NCBI GenBank assembly: GCA_963700495.1
Contig: CAVOXT010000001.1
Coordinates: 744,001 to 808,000 of the forward strand
Source: JACCTU01 sp963700495
Lineage (GTDB): Bacteria > Actinomycetota > Thermoleophilia > Gaiellales > Gaiellaceae
Reading direction: 5' to 3'
DNA: 64,000 nt
A program made the position numbers and the translations under genes. Below are positions 7,765-18,500 of this stretch, in pieces. Each line of letters opens with the position of its first letter. The stretch's first letter is position 1. The notes under the pieces are model-generated. The model was not told where the DNA came from, did not search any database, and worked only from the letters and a program-made list of their open reading frames with translations.

Positions 7765-8850
7765 TTGAGGGTGCTTGTCGTCGACAACGATGCGGGTCTG
7801 AGGGCGCTCTTGCGCACGACCTTCGACATCTTCGACATCGACGTGGTCGAAGCGGAGGACGCGGCCGCGGCCCGCGTGCTGATCGCGCAGCAGACCCCCG
7901 ACGTCATCGTCCTCGACGTGCTCCTAGTCGGCATGGACGGGATCGAGTTCTGCCGCGAGCTGAAGTCGAAGCGCGAGACGCGCGAGATCGGCGTCGTGCT
8001 CCTCTCGGGCGCGGAGGGCGCGTCGCGGGTCGCCGCGGATGCTGCGGGCGCCGAGGCGTTCGTGCCGAAGCCGTTCAGCCCGCTCGAGCTCCTCGCAGTC
8101 GTCGAACGACTCGCCGGCGGACTCTACGGCGTTCCCTTCCGCGTCCCCTTCCGCTCGACGAGGATGGGCAGCGAGGAGGAGCAGCTGCTGCTGTACGCGC
8201 GCGACCTTCAGCACATCCTCCAGATCGAGCGCGCGCAGCGCTCCCTCGTGCAGCAGGCCTATCGCGAGACGGTCGCCGCGTTCGCGAGCGCGCTCGAGTC
8301 GAAGGACACGGGCACCCGCGCGCACTCACAGCGTGTTCAGCGCTACGCGATCGAGCTCGCACGCTGCATCGACACCGGTCTCGCCGACGATCCCTCGGCC
8401 GAGTACGGCTTCCTGCTTCACGACGTGGGCAAGATCGGGATCCCGGACCGCGTGCTGCAGAAGCCCGGGCCGCTCGACGAGAGCGAGCGAATGCTGATGC
8501 AGACGCACACCGTCCTCGGCGAGCAGATGCTCGGCAAGGTCGCTCTGCTGCAGGGAGCGGGCGTTCACATCGTCCGCTCGCATCACGAGCGGTGGGACGG
8601 CGCGGGTTATCCGGACGGGCTCGTGGGCGAGGAGATCCCGCTCGGCGCGCGGATCTTCGCGGTCGCCGACACGCTGGACGCGATCACGAGCGACAGGCCG
8701 TACCGGGCGAGGCTGCCGTGGTCGACCGCCCGCGACGAGATCGTCGAGCAGACCGGTCGACAGTTCGATCCCGCCGTCACCGACGGGTTCCGCACCTGCG
8801 AGTCCGCCCTGCGCGAGGTGCGCAGGGAGTTCGAGCTCGCGACCGCATAG
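7765..8850 (+). CDS. Response regulator with HD-GYP domain (probable cyclic-di-GMP phosphodiesterase)
   Basis: A 361-residue two-domain protein. Residues 1-120 form a receiver: acidic VDND near the N-terminus, phospho-acceptor Asp in VIVLDVLLVG and the Lys in VPKPFSP. A helical linker (~135-170) leads to an HD-GYP domain with HDVGKIGIPD, RSHHERWDGAGYPDGL and VADTLDAITSDRPYR. This family hydrolyses cyclic di-GMP under phosphorylation control. TTG at 7765 follows GGGAGG. No partner histidine kinase lies nearby. It follows the dehydrogenase by 56 bp and its stop is two bases from the convergent lipoprotein stop. Confidence 0.92.
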   Translation: MRVLVVDNDAGLRALLRTTFDIFDIDVVEAEDAAAARVLIAQQTPDVIVLDVLLVGMDGIEFCRELKSKRETREIGVVLLSGAEGASRVAADAAGAEAFVPKPFSPLELLAVVERLAGGLYGVPFRVPFRSTRMGSEEEQLLLYARDLQHILQIERAQRSLVQQAYRETVAAFASALESKDTGTRAHSQRVQRYAIELARCIDTGLADDPSAEYGFLLHDVGKIGIPDRVLQKPGPLDESERMLMQTHTVLGEQMLGKVALLQGAGVHIVRSHHERWDGAGYPDGLVGEEIPLGARIFAVADTLDAITSDRPYRARLPWSTARDEIVEQTGRQFDPAVTDGFRTCESALREVRREFELATA

Positions 8851-8852
8851 GT

Positions 8853-9272
8853 CTAGACGGACTCCTCCTCCGGCTCGAGCGCCGGCTCCAGCTGGTGCCA
8901 GAGCACGATCTTTCCGTCCCGGACCCGGAAGAGCGCGTGCGCACGCTCGCCGGGCCCATCGCATTTGCTGTGGCTGCGGTTCCCGAGGACGAACGTGACG
9001 CGTACGGTCTCGCCGCGCTCGGTCAGGCTGAGGATGCGGCCCGAGCAGGGCAGGGCGGTGTTCCAGTCACGCGCCTCGGCAAACGTCTCGAGCCGGCGGA
9101 CGTCGCCGTCCTGGACGACCCGGGCCCCCTCCGCGAACAGGTGGGCGGCACCGGCGTTGTCGTCCGAGTTCACGGCCTCGGACCAGGCGCGCACGACGCT
9201 CTCGGGCGACGGTTCACGGACGCCGCACGACGCGAGCAGGAGGATCAGGAGCGCAAGCGGGCCGATCCGCAC
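8853..9272 (-). CDS. Small lipoprotein with NTF2/SnoaL-like fold (hypothetical)
   Basis: A 139-residue protein with a lipoprotein signal: MRIGPLALLILLLASC, lipobox LLASC with Cys at residue 16. The rest (SVVRAWSEAVNSDDNAGAA...VTFVLGNRS...FRVRDGKIVLWHQL) reads like an NTF2-like cone: an N-terminal helix with a small-residue pocket and a closing strand ending in W-HQL. It is probably anchored on the outer face of the membrane; function unknown. Start is GTG at 9272, divergent from the acyl-CoA dehydrogenase gene. Confidence 0.75.
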   Translation of the reverse strand: MRIGPLALLILLLASCGVREPSPESVVRAWSEAVNSDDNAGAAHLFAEGARVVQDGDVRRLETFAEARDWNTALPCSGRILSLTERGETVRVTFVLGNRSHSKCDGPGERAHALFRVRDGKIVLWHQLEPALEPEEESV

Positions 9273-9282
9273 CTCGCACTAC

Positions 9283-9288
9283 GATAGT
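9283..9288 (+). promoter_or_regulatory. -10-like box, acyl-CoA dehydrogenase gene
   Basis: GATAGT ends seven bases before the GTG start at 9296, consistent with a leaderless transcript. No clear -35 was seen. Confidence 0.35.
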
Positions 9289-9295
9289 CAGGCCC

Positions 9296-10465
9296 GTGAA
9301 CTTCGAGCTGACCGCCGACCAGCGCGAGATCCAGGCGCTCGCGCGCGAGTTCGCGCAGGCCGAGATCGCGCCGAACGCCGCCGCGTGGGACCGTGAGCAC
9401 CGCTTCCCGCGCGAGCTGTACGGCAAGCTGGCAGAGCTGGAGCTGATGGGCGTCTGCGTGCCGGAGGAGTACGGCGGCGCCGGAGCCGACTTTCTCTCGT
9501 ACATCCTCGTGCTCGAGGAGCTTTCTCGCGCGGACGCCGGGGTGGGTGTGACCGTCGCGGTGCACACGAGCGCGTGCACGCTGCCGCTGCTCGCGTTCGG
9601 AACGGATGAGCAGCGAGCGCGATTCGTGCCGCCGCTCGCCCGGGGCGAGGGGATCGGTGCGTTCGCGCTGACCGAACCCGAGGCGGGCTCGGATGCGGGC
9701 GCGCTGCGAGCACGGGCCGAGCCCGACGGCGACGGCTGGCTCATCAACGGGTCCAAGCAATGGATCACGAACGGCGCGCACGCGTCCACGTTCCTCTTCT
9801 TCGCCCGAACGGCGCTCGACACGCCCGGCGCGAAAGGCGTCTCGGCGTTCGTGCTCGACGCCGAGCACGTGCGGGTCACGCGCGAGGAGGAGAAGCTCGG
9901 GCTGAACTCTTCGTGTACGAACGACATCGTGGTCGAGGACGTGAGCGTCGGTCGCGACCGGCTCCTGCACGACGAGGGCAAGGGATTCACCGTCGCGATG
10001 GCAACGCTCGACGGGGGGCGGATCGGGATCGCCGCCCAGGCGGTCGGGATCGCCCAGGCCGCATTCGACGTCGCCCGCGAGTACGCGAAGGAGCGGCGCA
10101 CGTTCGGCAAGGCGATCGGCGAGCACCAGGCGATCCAGTGGAAGCTCGCGGACATGGCGACGGAGATCGACGCTGCGCGCCTGCTCGTCTACCGCGCCGC
10201 CTGGTTGAAGCAGCAGGGGCGCCCGCACACCGAGGAGGGCGCGAAGGCGAAGCTGTTCGCGTCGGGGATGGCGCGCCGCCAGACTGGAGAGGCGATCCAG
10301 ATTCTCGGCGGCTACGGCTACACGAAGGAGTTTCCGGTCGAGCGCTACTACCGCGACGCGAAGGTGACCGAGATCTACGAGGGCACGAGCGAGATCCAGC
10401 GGCTCGTGATCGCGCGCTCGGTGCTCGGCCTCCGCCGACACGAGCGCACCCTCGCGCAGGGCTAG
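9296..10465 (+). CDS. Acyl-CoA dehydrogenase
   Basis: FAD-dependent alpha,beta-dehydrogenation of acyl-CoA, the first step of beta-oxidation, passing electrons to ETF. The 389-residue protein has the signature FALTEPEAGSD, the FAD/substrate region GSKQWITNG, ERRTFGKAIGEHQAIQ, and the catalytic-base region TEIYEGTSEIQRLVIAR, where Glu in YEGTSE is the likely base (short-chain/butyryl type). Start is GTG at 9296. Its redox partners etfB, etfA and ETF:quinone oxidoreductase lie at 37855-41267. The stop codon overlaps the convergent GNAT gene. Chain-length specificity cannot be fixed from sequence. Confidence 0.94.
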   Translation: MNFELTADQREIQALAREFAQAEIAPNAAAWDREHRFPRELYGKLAELELMGVCVPEEYGGAGADFLSYILVLEELSRADAGVGVTVAVHTSACTLPLLAFGTDEQRARFVPPLARGEGIGAFALTEPEAGSDAGALRARAEPDGDGWLINGSKQWITNGAHASTFLFFARTALDTPGAKGVSAFVLDAEHVRVTREEEKLGLNSSCTNDIVVEDVSVGRDRLLHDEGKGFTVAMATLDGGRIGIAAQAVGIAQAAFDVAREYAKERRTFGKAIGEHQAIQWKLADMATEIDAARLLVYRAAWLKQQGRPHTEEGAKAKLFASGMARRQTGEAIQILGGYGYTKEFPVERYYRDAKVTEIYEGTSEIQRLVIARSVLGLRRHERTLAQG

Positions 10466-10907
10466 GAGTAGGCCCCCAGGGCCTCCACTCGTAGAGCGCG
10501 TCCGGCTTGTGCTCCATGTTGTCGCGGCCGTCGGTAAGGCGGACCAGCTCGAACCCGTGTCGCTCGTAGAAGCGGCGCGCCCCGGTGTTCTCCTGGAACA
10601 CCCAGAGCTCGAGGCCCGCCGGACGGCGCCGCTTCGCGTGGTCCATCAACTCGGTGCCGACTCCGCGGCTCTGTGCGTCCGGATCCACGTAGAGATGCTC
10701 GAGCCACCCGGCCTTGAGACCGGCGAACCCGACGATGCGGCCGTCCTCCTCCGCGAGCCAGGTCTCCTCGTTCAACTCGACAAACCACCCGCCGAGCCGC
10801 GGACGGTCCTTGTCCGGGATCCGCGGCAGGTAGGTCATCCGGTCGCGCGCGTTGACGAAGACGCGGCCGACGGCGTCCGCGTCGTCCAGCGTCGCCTGTC
10901 GGATCAT
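10462..10907 (-). CDS. GNAT family N-acetyltransferase (C-terminus frameshifted)
   Basis: A ~148-residue acetyl-CoA-dependent acetyltransferase. The fold is readable: MIRQATLDDADAVGRVF, the core strand GWLEHLYVDPDAQSRGVGTELM with an acetyl-CoA pyrophosphate loop (QSRGVG), and FYERHGFELV. The acceptor substrate is unknown. After DALYEWRPWG the frame runs on for ~160 residues antisense to the acyl-CoA dehydrogenase gene. Adding one base at the C5 run 10473-10477 gives WGAYS and a TAG at 10462. A one-base deletion in the sequence is likely. Confidence 0.82.
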
Positions 10908-10912
10908 CGTCG

Positions 10913-10918
10913 TACTCT
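10913..10918 (+). promoter_or_regulatory. -10-like box, cobalamin adenosyltransferase gene
   Basis: TACTCT ends six bases before the GTG at 10925, inside a 17-bp divergent spacer, consistent with leaderless transcription. Confidence 0.35.
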
Positions 10919-10924
10919 ACGACC

Positions 10925-11497
10925 GTGCCTCGAGAGCGCGACGAGCCCGTCCGCCTGACCCGCATCTATACGCGCGGCGGCGATCGCGGCGAGACGTCGC
11001 TCGGCGACGGGTCGCGCGCCTCCAAGCTCGACCCCCGGATCACGGCGTACGGCTCCGTCGACGAGCTCAACTCCCACCTCGGCGTTGTGCTCGCCGGCGA
11101 GCCTCCCGCCGCGATCCGGCCGGTGCTGGAGCGGATCCAGAACGAGCTGTTCGACGTCGGCGCCGACCTGTCCGTGCCGTTCGGCGGGGACGACGACCGG
11201 CTGCGGGTCGCGCAGTCTCAGATCGATGCACTCGAGGCCGACTGCGACTCCTTCAACGCCGACCTGCCGGAGCTGACGAGCTTCGTCCTGCCGGGCGGAG
11301 ATGCGGCGGCGGCGCAGCTTCACGTCGCGCGCGCCGTCTGCCGGCGCGCCGAGCGGGACGCGCTCGCGGCGCCGGTCAACCCGCGCACGGTCGTCTATCT
11401 CAACCGTCTCTCCGACCTCCTCTTTATCCTCGCCCGCACGGCCAACGCCGCCGTGGGGCGTGACGAGCCGCTCTGGAAGCCCGGCAGCTCGCGCTGA
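10925..11497 (+). CDS. Cob(I)yrinic acid a,c-diamide/cob(I)alamin adenosyltransferase (PduO type)
   Basis: Makes adenosylcobalamin from ATP and cob(I)alamin. The 190-residue protein carries the PduO-type ATP-binding N-terminus TRIYTRGGDRGETSLGDG, then ITAYGSVDELNSHLG, FVLPGG, ARAVCRRAER and NRLSDLLFILAR, all in family order. Its product is the cofactor of methylmalonyl-CoA mutase, whose two subunits are encoded at 32522 and 35708, so a functional link is likely. It precedes the TauE/SafE gene by eight bases and may be co-transcribed with it. Confidence 0.93.
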   Translation: MPRERDEPVRLTRIYTRGGDRGETSLGDGSRASKLDPRITAYGSVDELNSHLGVVLAGEPPAAIRPVLERIQNELFDVGADLSVPFGGDDDRLRVAQSQIDALEADCDSFNADLPELTSFVLPGGDAAAAQLHVARAVCRRAERDALAAPVNPRTVVYLNRLSDLLFILARTANAAVGRDEPLWKPGSSR

Positions 11498-11505
11498 CGT
11501 TCGCC

Positions 11506-12219
11506 GTGTCGTTCGCGGCGGGCTACCTCGGGTCGGTCGTCGGCCTCGTCCTGGGGACGCTCCGGCTCCCCGCTCTCCTGCTCGCCGCGGGAAGCCCCGC
11601 CGCCGGGGCCGGAACGAACATCGGGATCAGCACGGCTGCGGCGGCGGCCGGAGGTTGGCGGCACGCGCGCGAGGGTCGCGTCGACTGGCGGGTCGTCGCC
11701 TGGATGGCGCCGCCGTCGATCGTGGGAGCGGTCGTCGGCGGGCTTTTCGGAGGCAATGTTCCAGAGCGTCTGCTCTTCGGCGCCGTTGCTGCGGTGCTCG
11801 CGTGGAACGGAGTCGACCTGATCGCGCGGCCGGTGCGGCCACACCCGCGCGCCCATCCCCGCGTCTGGCCGGCCGTTCTCTCCGGGTTCGCGATCGGCGT
11901 CCTCGGCGGTGCGATCGGGGTCATCCTCGGCACCCTCCGCATGCCCGCGCTGCTCGGCGTCGTCGGCCTGACCGCCCAGCGTGCCGTTGGCACGAACCTC
12001 GTCGTCGGCTTCGCGCTCGGCGTCGCGGGCTTCGCAGCCCACGCCGCGCGGCTCGAGGTCGACTGGGATCTGCTCGCGGCCGGCATCGCCGGAGCACTCC
12101 CGGGCGCCTGGCTCGGGGCGCACGTCACGGGCGGCCTGTCCGAGGAGACGCTCCGCCGCCTGATCGGTGCCGCTCTGCTCGTGATCGCCGCGGCGTTCGC
12201 CGTGGAGGCGGTCTACTAG
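11506..12219 (+). CDS. TauE/SafE family membrane transporter
   Basis: A 237-residue, almost wholly hydrophobic protein with an internal duplication: SVVGLVLGTLRLPALLLAAG in the first half and GVILGTLRMPALLGVVG in the second, each followed by an AGTNIGIS/VGTNLVVG turn. This two-repeat design with about eight membrane segments marks the TauE/SafE (DUF81) family, which exports sulfite, sulfoacetate or related anions. The substrate is unknown. Start is GTG at 11506. The last four bases overlap the end of the giant convergent gene. Confidence 0.87.
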   Translation: MSFAAGYLGSVVGLVLGTLRLPALLLAAGSPAAGAGTNIGISTAAAAAGGWRHAREGRVDWRVVAWMAPPSIVGAVVGGLFGGNVPERLLFGAVAAVLAWNGVDLIARPVRPHPRAHPRVWPAVLSGFAIGVLGGAIGVILGTLRMPALLGVVGLTAQRAVGTNLVVGFALGVAGFAAHAARLEVDWDLLAAGIAGALPGAWLGAHVTGGLSEETLRRLIGAALLVIAAAFAVEAVY

Positions 12220-12590
12220 GAAGCGCGCTTCGCGAGCTGGCTGATCAGCTTGACGAGGCTCTTGGGCGGCGTCGAGCGCGGCACGGCGATCGCTGCCCCG
12301 GCGCGGACGGACCGCGCGAGGAGGCGCGGGTCATTGGTGATTGCGAGGAGCCGCACGGTCGGGAAGACGATGCGCAGATCACGGACGAACTGGAGTCCGT
12401 AGCGGTCGACGTCGACGACGATCACCTGCACGTTCCGGTTCTGGGTGCCGGTGATCGTCCACGTCTCCTCGCCGATCGCGGTGGTGACCCGGGTCCCGTT
12501 GCCGAGCCCGAGCGCGATGTCCCTGCGGATGTTGGATCCGCCGGCGAGCACGATCTCGACCGGCCGCTTGCTCGGCTGCGCGAGCTTGGC
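12216..12590 (-). other. C-terminal receiver-like (pseudo-REC) domain of the giant protein
   Basis: The last ~120 residues read like a response-regulator receiver: first strand VEIVLAGG, a strand VQVIVVDVD where the phospho-acceptor Asp would sit, strand RLLAITND (the usual Ser/Thr position), then RSVRAGAAIAVPRSTPPKSLVKLISQL, matching the AGA...KP-S-EEL ending of receivers. The N-terminal acidic pair is replaced (AGGSN) and the conserved Lys is missing (VPRS), so it should not be a phosphorylatable switch. The match is by eye. Confidence 0.5.
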
Positions 12591-15500
12591 GCCGGGCTTG
12601 CCGAGGATCTGCAACGTGATCGTCTTCTTGACGGAGTCGCGACCGACCCGGACCGTGAACACGAGCCTGTACTTGCCCGGCCTCTTCACCTGGGGCGGCA
12701 TCCTCAGCTGCTTGATCGTCGTCCCGGCCTTGATCGAGAAGCGCCAGCGGTAGACGCTCACGCCCTTCGGGCTGAGGAGCGTTGCCGTGACCTGTGCGGT
12801 GCGAGTTGAGTTCAGCCGCGCCGCGATCGTCTTCTGCTTTGCCGGCCTGAACTGCTTCGTGCCCACGACGGTGACGATGAGCTGCGCTTGCGGGGCACCC
12901 GGCTCGCCCAGCTCGATGTCGATCTTCGACCCGAGCGGCGCGATCAAGGCGCGTTGCGGTGCGACGACCACGGTGCCCGTTCCCTTGACGGTGCCGAGCA
13001 CGAACCCGCGGTTGACCAGGCTCGCCGTGGCCTCGTCGAGGGTCTTGCCGAGGAGCACCGACGAGGAGCGGAGCTGAACGCTCATCGAGCTTGCGTTGCC
13101 GTCCTCGTCGACCGCGACGATCGAGAAGATTCGCATGTCGGCCGGATCGAACGAACCGAGGTTGACCGAGTCCTCGCCTGGGGCGAGTGACTGCGTCGCG
13201 TTTCCGTTGATGTAGAGAACCGTGGCGAGCGGCTCGCCGTCGGCGTTCTCGGACGGGGTCCAGCGCAGCGAGAGCGAGTTGTCGGTCTCGATCACGCCGC
13301 GGAAGCCGGACGGCGCCGGAACGAGCGGGAGTATGTCTTCGAACGCGCCGCCGGCGTCGGGCGGGATGGGCACGCCGACCATGAAGCTGATCGCGAACGA
13401 GCTCGAGTTCCCGGCCGCGTCGTTGACGGTGCCGGTCAGGGTGTGCACGCCGTCGGAGAGCGGCCCGGTGTTGAACGTCGCGGTCGCCCCGGAGGTGGTC
13501 GCCGGAGTGACGGCGACGCCGTCGAGCGTCGTCCCCGGCAGCGACGCGATGTCCTCACTGGCGGTGATCGTGATCTGGTTGGCGCTCGCGACGATCGATC
13601 CGTTCGCCGGGACCGAGGAGATGATGATCGGGACGAAGTTGTCGATGCGCACGTTGCCGACGACGCTCTGGCTCGTGTTGCCGACCGCGTCTCGCACCTC
13701 TGCGCGCAGGTCGTAGAGTCCGTCGCCGACGGACGTGGTGTCGAAGTTCGCGGCGTACGGGGCCGAGCCGTCCGACGAGATCGCCGTCCACGACGCTGCG
13801 CCCGCGACGCTGCGCCCGAAGGTGACCGCCGTCGCGTCGCCTGTGGTCGCGGCGCTCAGAGCGATCGTGCCGGAGAGCGGGGAGCCCGGGTTGGCGAGCG
13901 TGACGCCGGGGGCGGTCGCGTCGACGTCGACGGTGATGGGCGAGCTGGTGAACGTGTTGCCGGCGGCGTCCGTGACGACCAGCTGCAGGTCGTACGAGCC
14001 GCTCGGGAGCCCGCCGACGTTCCACGTCGCCTGGTACGGAGCGCTCGAGTCGCTGCCGATGCCGGCGAAGCCTCCGCCGCCTGTCCGCGCCTGCCACTCC
14101 ACCGACGCGACACCGGAGCCGGAATCGGTGGCCGTCGCGGCGAGGTTGACTGCGCCGCCGACGTTTGCGCCGTCACCGGGCGCCGTCAGCAGACCGCTCG
14201 GGTCGGTGTTGTCGACGCTCGTCGTCACGGCCGGGCTCGTGCCGGAGTTGCTTCCGACGTCCGTTGCTTTCGCGCGGACCTCGTACGTGCCGTCGCTGGA
14301 AGGCGTCCAGGCGACCTGCCACGGCGCGCCGCTGACGGCGGACCCGATCAAAGACCAGCCGCCGCTCGGCAGGAGCCGTGCCTCGTAGGAGACGCTGACG
14401 GTGTCGCTCGACGCGCTCGCCGAGAGGCTGACGGTCCCGTGCACGTTTGCCGGCAGGCCGGAGATGCTCACGACCGGTGCGAAGTTGTCGACGGTGACGC
14501 CGACGCCGCCGGTGGTGACGCTGTTGCCCGCCATGTCCGTGATCACGGCGTGGATCGACCGGCTGCCGTCGCTGGCCGAGCCGGAGTTCCACGTGACCTG
14601 GTACGGCGTGGCGCTCGCCGATCCGACCGAGCTGCCGTTGACGAAGTACTCGACCGAGGCGATCGGGTTCGCGTCACTCGCGGTGACTCCGAGCGTGACG
14701 TTGCCGGACACGACCGAGCCGGTGAGCGGAGAGGCGACCGCGCCGGTCGGCGGCGTGTTGTCGACGATCTTCGACGGGAGGTCGGTCGAGCTCTCGTTCG
14801 CCGGGATCGCCGTGTCGAGCACGATGAAGCGGAGATCCCACGAGCCGTCGTCGGCAGGGGTCGTGTTCCACGTGGCGCCGTAGGGCGCGTCGGTGTCGAC
14901 TCCGAGCGACGACCACGTCGAGTCGCTGGAGAGCTTGTGCTGGAACTCGACCGAGGCGATGTCCGCGCCGCCGACGCCCGAGTCCGGGTTGGCGCTCAGG
15001 TGGACGCTGCCGCGCAGGTAGTTGCCCGGGTCGAGCGCGCCCGGGTCGGGCGGCGTCGAGTCGATCGAGACCGTCGCGGTCTGCGTCGACTCCATGTTCC
15101 CGGCGACGTCGGTCGAGAAGAAGGAGATCGTGTGGACGCCGTCGCCGGAGACGTTGACGCTCGTGCCGCTGTTCCAGCCGCCGGCGTCGAGGGAGTACTG
15201 CGTGTTCGAGACACCGGAGCCGCCGTCGCTCGCGCTCAGCGCCACGGTGACCGAGCTCGACTGCCAGCCGCTCGGCGCGTTGCTGCCGGTCGTCGGGGCG
15301 GTGTTGTCCACGCGCCGTCCGGCGGCGACGTTCGAGGTGGTCACGTTGCCCGCGACGTCGGTGACGACCACGGTCAGGTCGTAGACGCCGTCGGCGACGT
15401 CGGAGGTGACCCAGGTGCCCGACGTGGTCCCCGTCTCGGGGCCGGTGTAGTTGTAGGCGACCGACGCAACGCCCGAGCCGCCGTCATCGGTGGCCGTCGA

Positions 15501-18500
15501 CGTCAGGTTGACGGTGCCGCGCAGGTTCGCACCCGGGTCGTTCATGACCGCCACCGGCGGCGTGTTGTCGATCCGGTTCGGGCCGACGCCGGCGCTCCAC
15601 GCCTCGTTGCCGGCGACGTCGGTCGCGTGCGTGCGGAAGAAGTAGTTGGGGCCGTCCGCGAATCCGGCGGTGTCGAGCGCAAACTCGTAGGGATCCGAGT
15701 TGTCCAGCGCGCCCATGATCGGCGACCACGACGCTCCGTCGACGCTGTACTCGAACTCGACCTGCTGGACGCCTGAGCCGGTATCGCTCGCGGAGCCCTT
15801 CAGGGTGACGGTCGCGCGGAGGTTTGCGCCCGGATCGTCGACGCCGGTCGCCGGCGGCGAGTTGTCGATCCGGCGATCCTCGACCGGTGCAGACTCGGTG
15901 CGGTTGCCCGCGTTGTCGGTCACCACGACGCGGACGTCGTAGAGGCCGTCGGTCACGGCGTTCGTGTGCCACGGGAGCGGCCCGACGCTGACCCAGGTGC
16001 TCGCGTCCGCAACGGAGTACTCGTACTCGACGGATGCGATCCCGGAGGGAGTCGCGCCGGGGTCGGCCTGTGAGGAGGTCAGCGCGATGTCGCCGCGCAG
16101 GTTCGCGCCGGGGTCGTCCATCGACGCCGTCGGCGCGGTCGCGTCGAGGAGCCATGCCCAGCTCGCGGGCGTCGTGTCGGCGTTTCCGGCGGCGTCGACC
16201 GCACGCACCTCGAAGGTGCGCGGCCCGTCGGCGAGCGGCGCGGTCGTGTACGGCATCGTGCAGGCCGTCCAGGCGCTGCCGTCGATGCTGCACTCGAAAG
16301 TGCCGGCCTCGTTCGACGTGAAGCCGAAGCTGGGCGTCGGGTTGCTCGAGGGGTTGCCGGGGTTCGTGTCGAGAGTCGTGTCCGGCACGGTGCGATCGAC
16401 CGTGAACGTGACCTCGGTCGTCGCCTCGCGGCCGGCGTTGTCGCGCGCCACTGCGGTCAGCGTGACGTCGCCGTCGAGGACGGGCTGGGTCCAGCTCGCC
16501 TCGTACGGCGCGGCTGAGTCGATGCCGAGGGACGTCGGGCCGTCGAAGAACTCGACTTCCTTGACCCCGCTGCCGGTGTCCGCGGCGTCCGCGTCGACCG
16601 TGTAGGGATTGAGATCCGCGGCGTTGACGAACCCGCCGTCGGTCGGTGTGGTGAACGAGATCGTCGGGTCGGTGTTGTCCACGATGACGGAGATCGTCGC
16701 GGCGGTCTCGACGTTGTCCGCGTGGTCGGTCGCGATCGCGCGCAGGTCGTGCGGGCCGTCCGGGAGGGTGGTCGTGTTCCACGAGGCCTCGTACGGAGCC
16801 GTAGCGTCGGTGCCGATGGTCTGCCAGGTCCCGTCGAGCACCTGGATCTCGACGAGCTTGATCCCGGAGTGCGCGTCGTTCGCGTTCGCCGCCAGCGTGA
16901 CGGTGGCGGAGACCGGGCCCGGATCGACGAGCGAGACGGTCGGGTTCAGGTTGTCCACCCAGCGGCCGGTGAGTGCGGGGGAGCTGCTCGAGTTGCCGGC
17001 CTGGTCGGTCGCGACGACCCGGAGGTCGTAGAGCCCGTTCGCAGTGCCCGTCGTGTCCCAGAAGGCGAGGATCGAGGTCCAGTTGCCGGCGCCCGCGGGC
17101 GAGCGCTCGAAGCCGACCGAGGCGACGCCCGTGCCGCCCGTGTCGGTCGTGGTCGAGCTCAGCGCGACCGTGCCCTTGAGGTACTGGCCGGGATCGGCCA
17201 TCGTCGCGACGGGCGGGACGGTGTCGATCACCCACGTGTGCGAGGCAGGCGACGGATCCGCGTTCCCGCCGAGGTCGGTCGCGCGCACCTCGAAGGTGTG
17301 CGAGCCCTCGGCGAGCGCCGTGTAGCTGCGCGGGCTGGTGCAGGTCGTCCAGGGGCCGCCGTCGATGCGGCACTCGAAGGTCGAGCCGGACTGGTCGGCC
17401 GAGAACGTGAAGTCGGCGTCGGCGTCGGCGAGCGGGTTCGCGGGCGACGAGTCGATCGTCGTCTCGGGTGCGACCGTGTCGACCGTGAACGCTCGCGAGG
17501 AGGGGGTTTCGGTGTTGCCGGCGGCGTCGGTGGCGCGGACGCGGATGACGTAGTTGCCGTCGGTGGTGAAGTTGTTCTCGGGGAAGGCGAGTGACCAGGC
17601 GGCTGCGCCGGTGGCGGTGTGCCAGGTCTCGCTGGTGGCGCTGAAGTCGGTGCCGTTCCACCAGTTGCCGCCTGCGATCCGGAGCGAGACCTCGACCTGG
17701 TCGAGCGCGACGGCGTCGGTGGCGGTGCCGGAGGGGTTCGTCCAGCCGACCGCGTTGTAGGAGCCGGAAGCGGTCGGGAAGCTGACGGTGGAGTTGGGCG
17801 CGGTCAGGTCGATCGTCCAGTTCTCGCCGGCGGGGGTGGCGTCGGTGTTGCCCGCGCTGTCGCCGGCGCGGACCTCGAAGCTGTGCGGGCCGGCCGAGAG
17901 GCCGGTGTGGGCGGCCGGGCTGGTGCAGGCCGCGAAGCTGCCGCCGTCGAGTTTGCACTCGAAGGTCGCGCCGGGCTCGGCCGAGCTGAACGAGAAACTC
18001 GCGTCGGTCGAGTTGGTCGGGTCGTTCGGCTGGGCGGTGATCTGGGTCTGAGGTGCGGTCGTGTCGATCGTGAACGTGCGGCCCGCCGGCGCTTCCACGT
18101 TGCCGGCGTTGTCGCGGGCGCGGACCTGAATCGTGTAGCTGCCGTCACCGGGGAAGGTCGCGGCCGGGAAGGCGAGTGTCCAGGTCGCGGTGCCGCCGGC
18201 GCTGTTCCAGACTTCGGTCGCGCTCGCGAAGGCGGACCCGTTCCAGTACTGGTTGTCGGCCGCGCGCTGGATCGAGACCTCGACCCGATCGAGCCCGGTG
18301 TCCGAGTCGGAGGCGGTGCCGCAGATCCCGCTCGGGGAGCAGCCGGCGTTCCAGCCGAGGATGTTGTACGAGCCGATGTTGGCCGGGAACGAGGTCGCCG
18401 AGCTGGGTGCGGTGGTGTCGATTGTCCAGTCGAAGTTGGCGGGGGTGGCGTCGGTGTTGCCGGCGGCGTCGGTGGCGCGGACCTGGAAGTTGTGGGCGCC

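Noticed and set aside
12216..12590. Sortase or membrane anchor at the C-terminus of the giant protein
   Set aside because: No LPXTG-like motif, hydrophobic helix or basic tail is present; the end looks like a folded receiver-like domain.
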